From Gemmatimonadota bacterium (GTDB lineage Bacteria; Latescibacterota; UBA2968): 36,872 nucleotides of DNA. Every line of letters starts with the position of its first letter. Within the stretch, counting starts at the first letter, position 1. Below, piece by piece: positions 35,901-36,872 of the stretch. The position numbers and the translations under genes are program-made. The DNA is taken from positions 1 through 36,872 of the forward strand of contig VXRD01000135.1 of assembly GCA_009838845.1 (NCBI GenBank), in the 5' to 3' direction. Under the pieces are notes generated by a model. That model saw nothing but the letters and a program-made list of their open reading frames with translations, was not told the DNA's origin and searched no databases.

Positions 35901-36413
35901 TGACGCGGTGGTAGCGAGGGTGCCATCGCGTGAAAACGCCACTGATTCGACGCCGCCATAAGGCGTCTCCTCAAGTATGGCGGTGCTCGTACGCGTTGCC
36001 ACATCCCACAGCTTGATCCCATCCCAGGATGCGGAAGCGAGGGTCTTCCCATCAGAGGAGAACGCTACCGATTCAAAATATTTCCCTTCAAGAGTAGCAA
36101 TATTTGTGCGCGTTGCCATGTTCCATAGCTTGATGCTATACAAAGACGCGGTGGCGAGAGTTGTCCCATTGTGAGAAAATGCTATAGCTTCAACGCCATA
36201 AATATTGTCTTCAAATGTGGCAATATTTGTGCGCGTCGCCATGTCCCACAACACAACCGTTCCATCCCTTGAACCAGAGGCAAGGATCGTCCCGTTGGGT
36301 GCAAACGCTACAAAATTGATCCGCCCCTTATGCCCTTCAAGGGTGGTTTGAGCGTGGCTGTTCTGTACGAACAAGATAGAGAGAATGAGGTTGAACAATA
36401 GGACCTTTTTCAG
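32943..36413 (-). CDS. Giant surface protein: three WD40 propellers, Ig-like domain, Ca-binding tail
   Basis: This 1156-residue exported protein has four parts. Seven WD40 blades (about 23-317) make one propeller. A Big-1/invasin-type Ig-like domain (about 320-415) contains VEVQDQYGNPLPGAQVTFTV. Fourteen more WD40 blades (about 435-1095) are enough for two more propellers. Two dockerin-like Ca loops at the end each have the D-x-D-G-D-G-x6-D spacing expected for a 12-residue site. A Gly/Ile-rich insert interrupts the 17th blade. I place the start at a CTG (36411-36413) because AAGGAGG lies 8 bases upstream and the result is a standard signal peptide (MKKVLLFNLILSILFVQ). The TTG at 36398 would lose the positive charges. 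Function is probably adhesion or scaffolding; partners are unknown. Confidence 0.85.
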   Translation of the reverse strand: MKKVLLFNLILSILFVQNSHAQTTLEGHKGRINFVAFAPNGTILASGSRDGTVVLWDMATRTNIATFEDNIYGVEAIAFSHNGTTLATASLYSIKLWNMATRTNIATLEGKYFESVAFSSDGKTLASASWDGIKLWDVATRTSTAILEETPYGGVESVAFSRDGTLATTASEFFDDTIKLWDVATGNAITLKGHTGNVTSVVFSRDGTLLASGSNDKTVKLWDVVTRTNTVTFEGHKDNVTSVGFSPDAATIVSGSEDGKVKLWDVATGTNIATLEGHTEEVLSVAFSSDGTTVASGAEDETIKLWDVAEAVQPQPAGLAIISGNDQQGTPGAALPNPLIVEVQDQYGNPLPGAQVTFTVTAGEGKLSGQFTVEKATTDANGRAQRTLTLSPGPGTYTLIRVSAGSELVIFTAGTPDVPRSRDGDYWTWHLPDGVTARLGKGWILDIAYSDDGTRLAVGSGIGVWVYNALTGAEIDFLTEHTSAVRSVAFNPDGSTLAGGGWDGTIHLWDATTGQHLNTLTGHRSAVRSVAFSQNGNTLASGSQGGTIHLWDATTGQHLRVLTALDVFGNAEIVNSIAFSPDGNTLASAGKSFLSGIIHLWDATTGQHRKKIEPVGPSAGGIWSVAFSPDGSTLAGASQTLPGMRQGDLYLWDATTGTEQRLEKSDFPPVPTYYYSIAFSPDGNTLISGGGKFFGGGNIDLWDADTGQHKQRLTGHVWPVRKVAFSQDGRFASGGGEELILWGATGRPLNTITGHKWLGRSVAFSQDGTLVSGNWAGSIDLWDADTAQHEKRLPGHASAVRSVAFSRDGRTLASVAGKTIHLWDGGTGQYKMSLPDRSYGGSGSGIGIGIGGIGFGDTSGGLTGIRIGGITIGFGLGGGSDPYKYDPFIFSVAFSRDGSMLAAGKGGDHVRGSIDFRDATTGKLLKRITGLEADVWSVAFSPDGTLASGSTDGIIRLWDATSEQPLNAFEGHTSAVWSVAFSSDGKTLASGDADGIIRLWNVTTGQLKQTLQGHTDDVRSIAFSPDDSILASGSLDRTIRLWDAITGRPEQTLEGHLSEVWSVAFSRDGSLLASGSLDGTVLLWDMSPYITIQSQTPSPDFDGDGIVGISDLLLFVDYFGLTQGDAGYDARYDLDGDGSIGMSDFLIFANAFGKEG
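33766..33905 (-). repeat. Gly/Ile-rich low-complexity insert within a WD40 blade
   Basis: The segment encodes about 45 residues of alternating Gly with Ile, Ser or Phe (for example GSGSGIGIGIGGIGFG). It is inserted between the D-A loop and core strands of the 17th WD40 blade. It is in frame and the blade resumes after it with FSVAFSRDG. Confidence 0.75.
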
Positions 36414-36473
36414 GTGAGCATCCTCCTTGCTCTGAAGGCTGAGTATTGCGAGGCTTCCCGTCTTCTCTGGTTA

Positions 36474-36872
36474 TTAATTCTTCCCAAAGGCGTTGGCAAA
36501 GATCAGAAAATCGCTAAGTCCGACGGTGCCATCCCCATCCAGATCAAAGCGGGCGTCGGTACCGCCGAACGCATTGACGAACAGTAAGAAGTCAGCCAAA
36601 TCGGTTCGACCGTCGCCATTGAAGTCGGTCACGCCCGTTGTGGCGCCTCCGTTGGGCAGCATGTTGTAGGCATATATCTTTTCGTCCCAGTCGTCCGCCA
36701 CCCACATAGTCGTTCCGTCCGACCAGATGCCTTCCGGGCTACCGTTTCCAGCAGATTTCAGTGTATTGAAATCTTTGTCCGGGACACGCTCTTTAGACAT
36801 CATGTCATAGGCATACAATTTCTCGTCCCAGTCGTCCGCCACCCACATGGTCGTCCCATCCGACCAGATGCC
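36474..36872 (-). CDS. Repeat protein with Ca-binding tail (5' end outside window)
   Basis: The visible C-terminal 132 residues are in frame up to the window edge, so the gene starts beyond 36872. Two copies of a 47-residue repeat (GIWSDGTTMWVADDWDEKxYAY, here with one variable residue) are visible, with a DNA period of 141 bases. Such repeats probably form propeller blades. The tail has two Ca-binding loops, DFNGDGRTDLAD and DLDGDGTVGLSD, each followed by LLFVNAFG or LIFANAFG. This tail is nearly identical, in DNA as well, to that of the WD40 protein 60 bases downstream. The protein is presumably exported. Function unknown. Confidence 0.8.
   Translation of the reverse strand, partial: GIWSDGTTMWVADDWDEKLYAYDMMSKERVPDKDFNTLKSAGNGSPEGIWSDGTTMWVADDWDEKIYAYNMLPNGGATTGVTDFNGDGRTDLADFLLFVNAFGGTDARFDLDGDGTVGLSDFLIFANAFGKN
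36491..36547 (-). repeat. Shared C-terminal Ca-loop module (copy 1 of 2)
   Basis: The DNA coding the second Ca loop and its NAFGK end repeats at 32956-33015 in the WD40 gene. About 30 consecutive bases are identical, followed by a diverged but alignable part. The two genes probably share a recently copied surface-anchoring or sorting tail. Confidence 0.75.

Noticed and set aside
32943-36413. Regular DNA repeats suggestive of a CRISPR array
   Set aside because: The period is about 126 bases and in frame, encoding WD40 blades; there are no short direct repeats with unique spacers.

Overview
This looks like a chromosomal piece of a Gram-negative-type (diderm) bacterium. It encodes four outer-membrane or surface systems: three proteins ending in outer-membrane beta-barrels, an RND efflux pump with its adaptor, and signal-peptide-bearing surface proteins. 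Cytosolic-type sulfatases, long WD40 proteins and dockerin-like Ca-loop tails together resemble uncultivated lineages such as Poribacteria or Latescibacterota. That placement is an impression from gene content only, since no marker gene here settles it. Base composition is uneven: about 1-7500 is visibly GC-rich, 7.7-22 kb is intermediate, and 27-33 kb is AT-richer.

Left part (minus strand, 1-7498). A promoter at about 3012-3040 precedes an unusual fusion of a GPP34 (GOLPH3-like) domain to a cytochrome P450. A sterol 24-C-methyltransferase-type gene follows it and runs off the left edge. Upstream lies a two-gene RND efflux operon (adaptor, then pump, with ATGA overlap).

Centre left (plus strand, 7715-15420). 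A housekeeping run reads dtd, maf, a RodZ-like gene, priA and a polysaccharide flippase. glyA (long-form serine hydroxymethyltransferase) follows with its own promoter, a ZTP riboswitch and an intrinsic terminator that shares bases with the riboswitch pseudoknot.

Centre (15446-22338). A geranylgeranyl-reductase-type flavoprotein and a DUF1015 protein are on the minus strand. Two sulfatases without signal peptides surround an MFS transporter. The first sulfatase (plus) ends on the base before the MFS stop codon. The second sulfatase and the MFS gene form a minus-strand pair.

Right part (minus strand, 22392-36872). The most interesting block is 22392-32735, six tightly spaced genes: an Omp85/BamA-type barrel, an exported protein with atypical-kinase-like motifs, a patatin-POTRA-barrel protein, a kinase-like domain fused to an outer-membrane barrel, a DUF4956 membrane protein, and an SdiA-regulated-type beta-propeller. 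This reads as an envelope system combining phospho-transfer-like folds, lipid hydrolysis and outer-membrane barrels; I do not recognise a described system that matches it. Upstream are a giant surface protein with 21 WD40 blades (three propellers), one Ig-like domain and two Ca-binding loops, and a partial repeat protein with the same C-terminal Ca-loop module. No rRNA, tRNA, CRISPR array or transposase was seen. The largest gap without a gene is 7499-7775 (277 bases).
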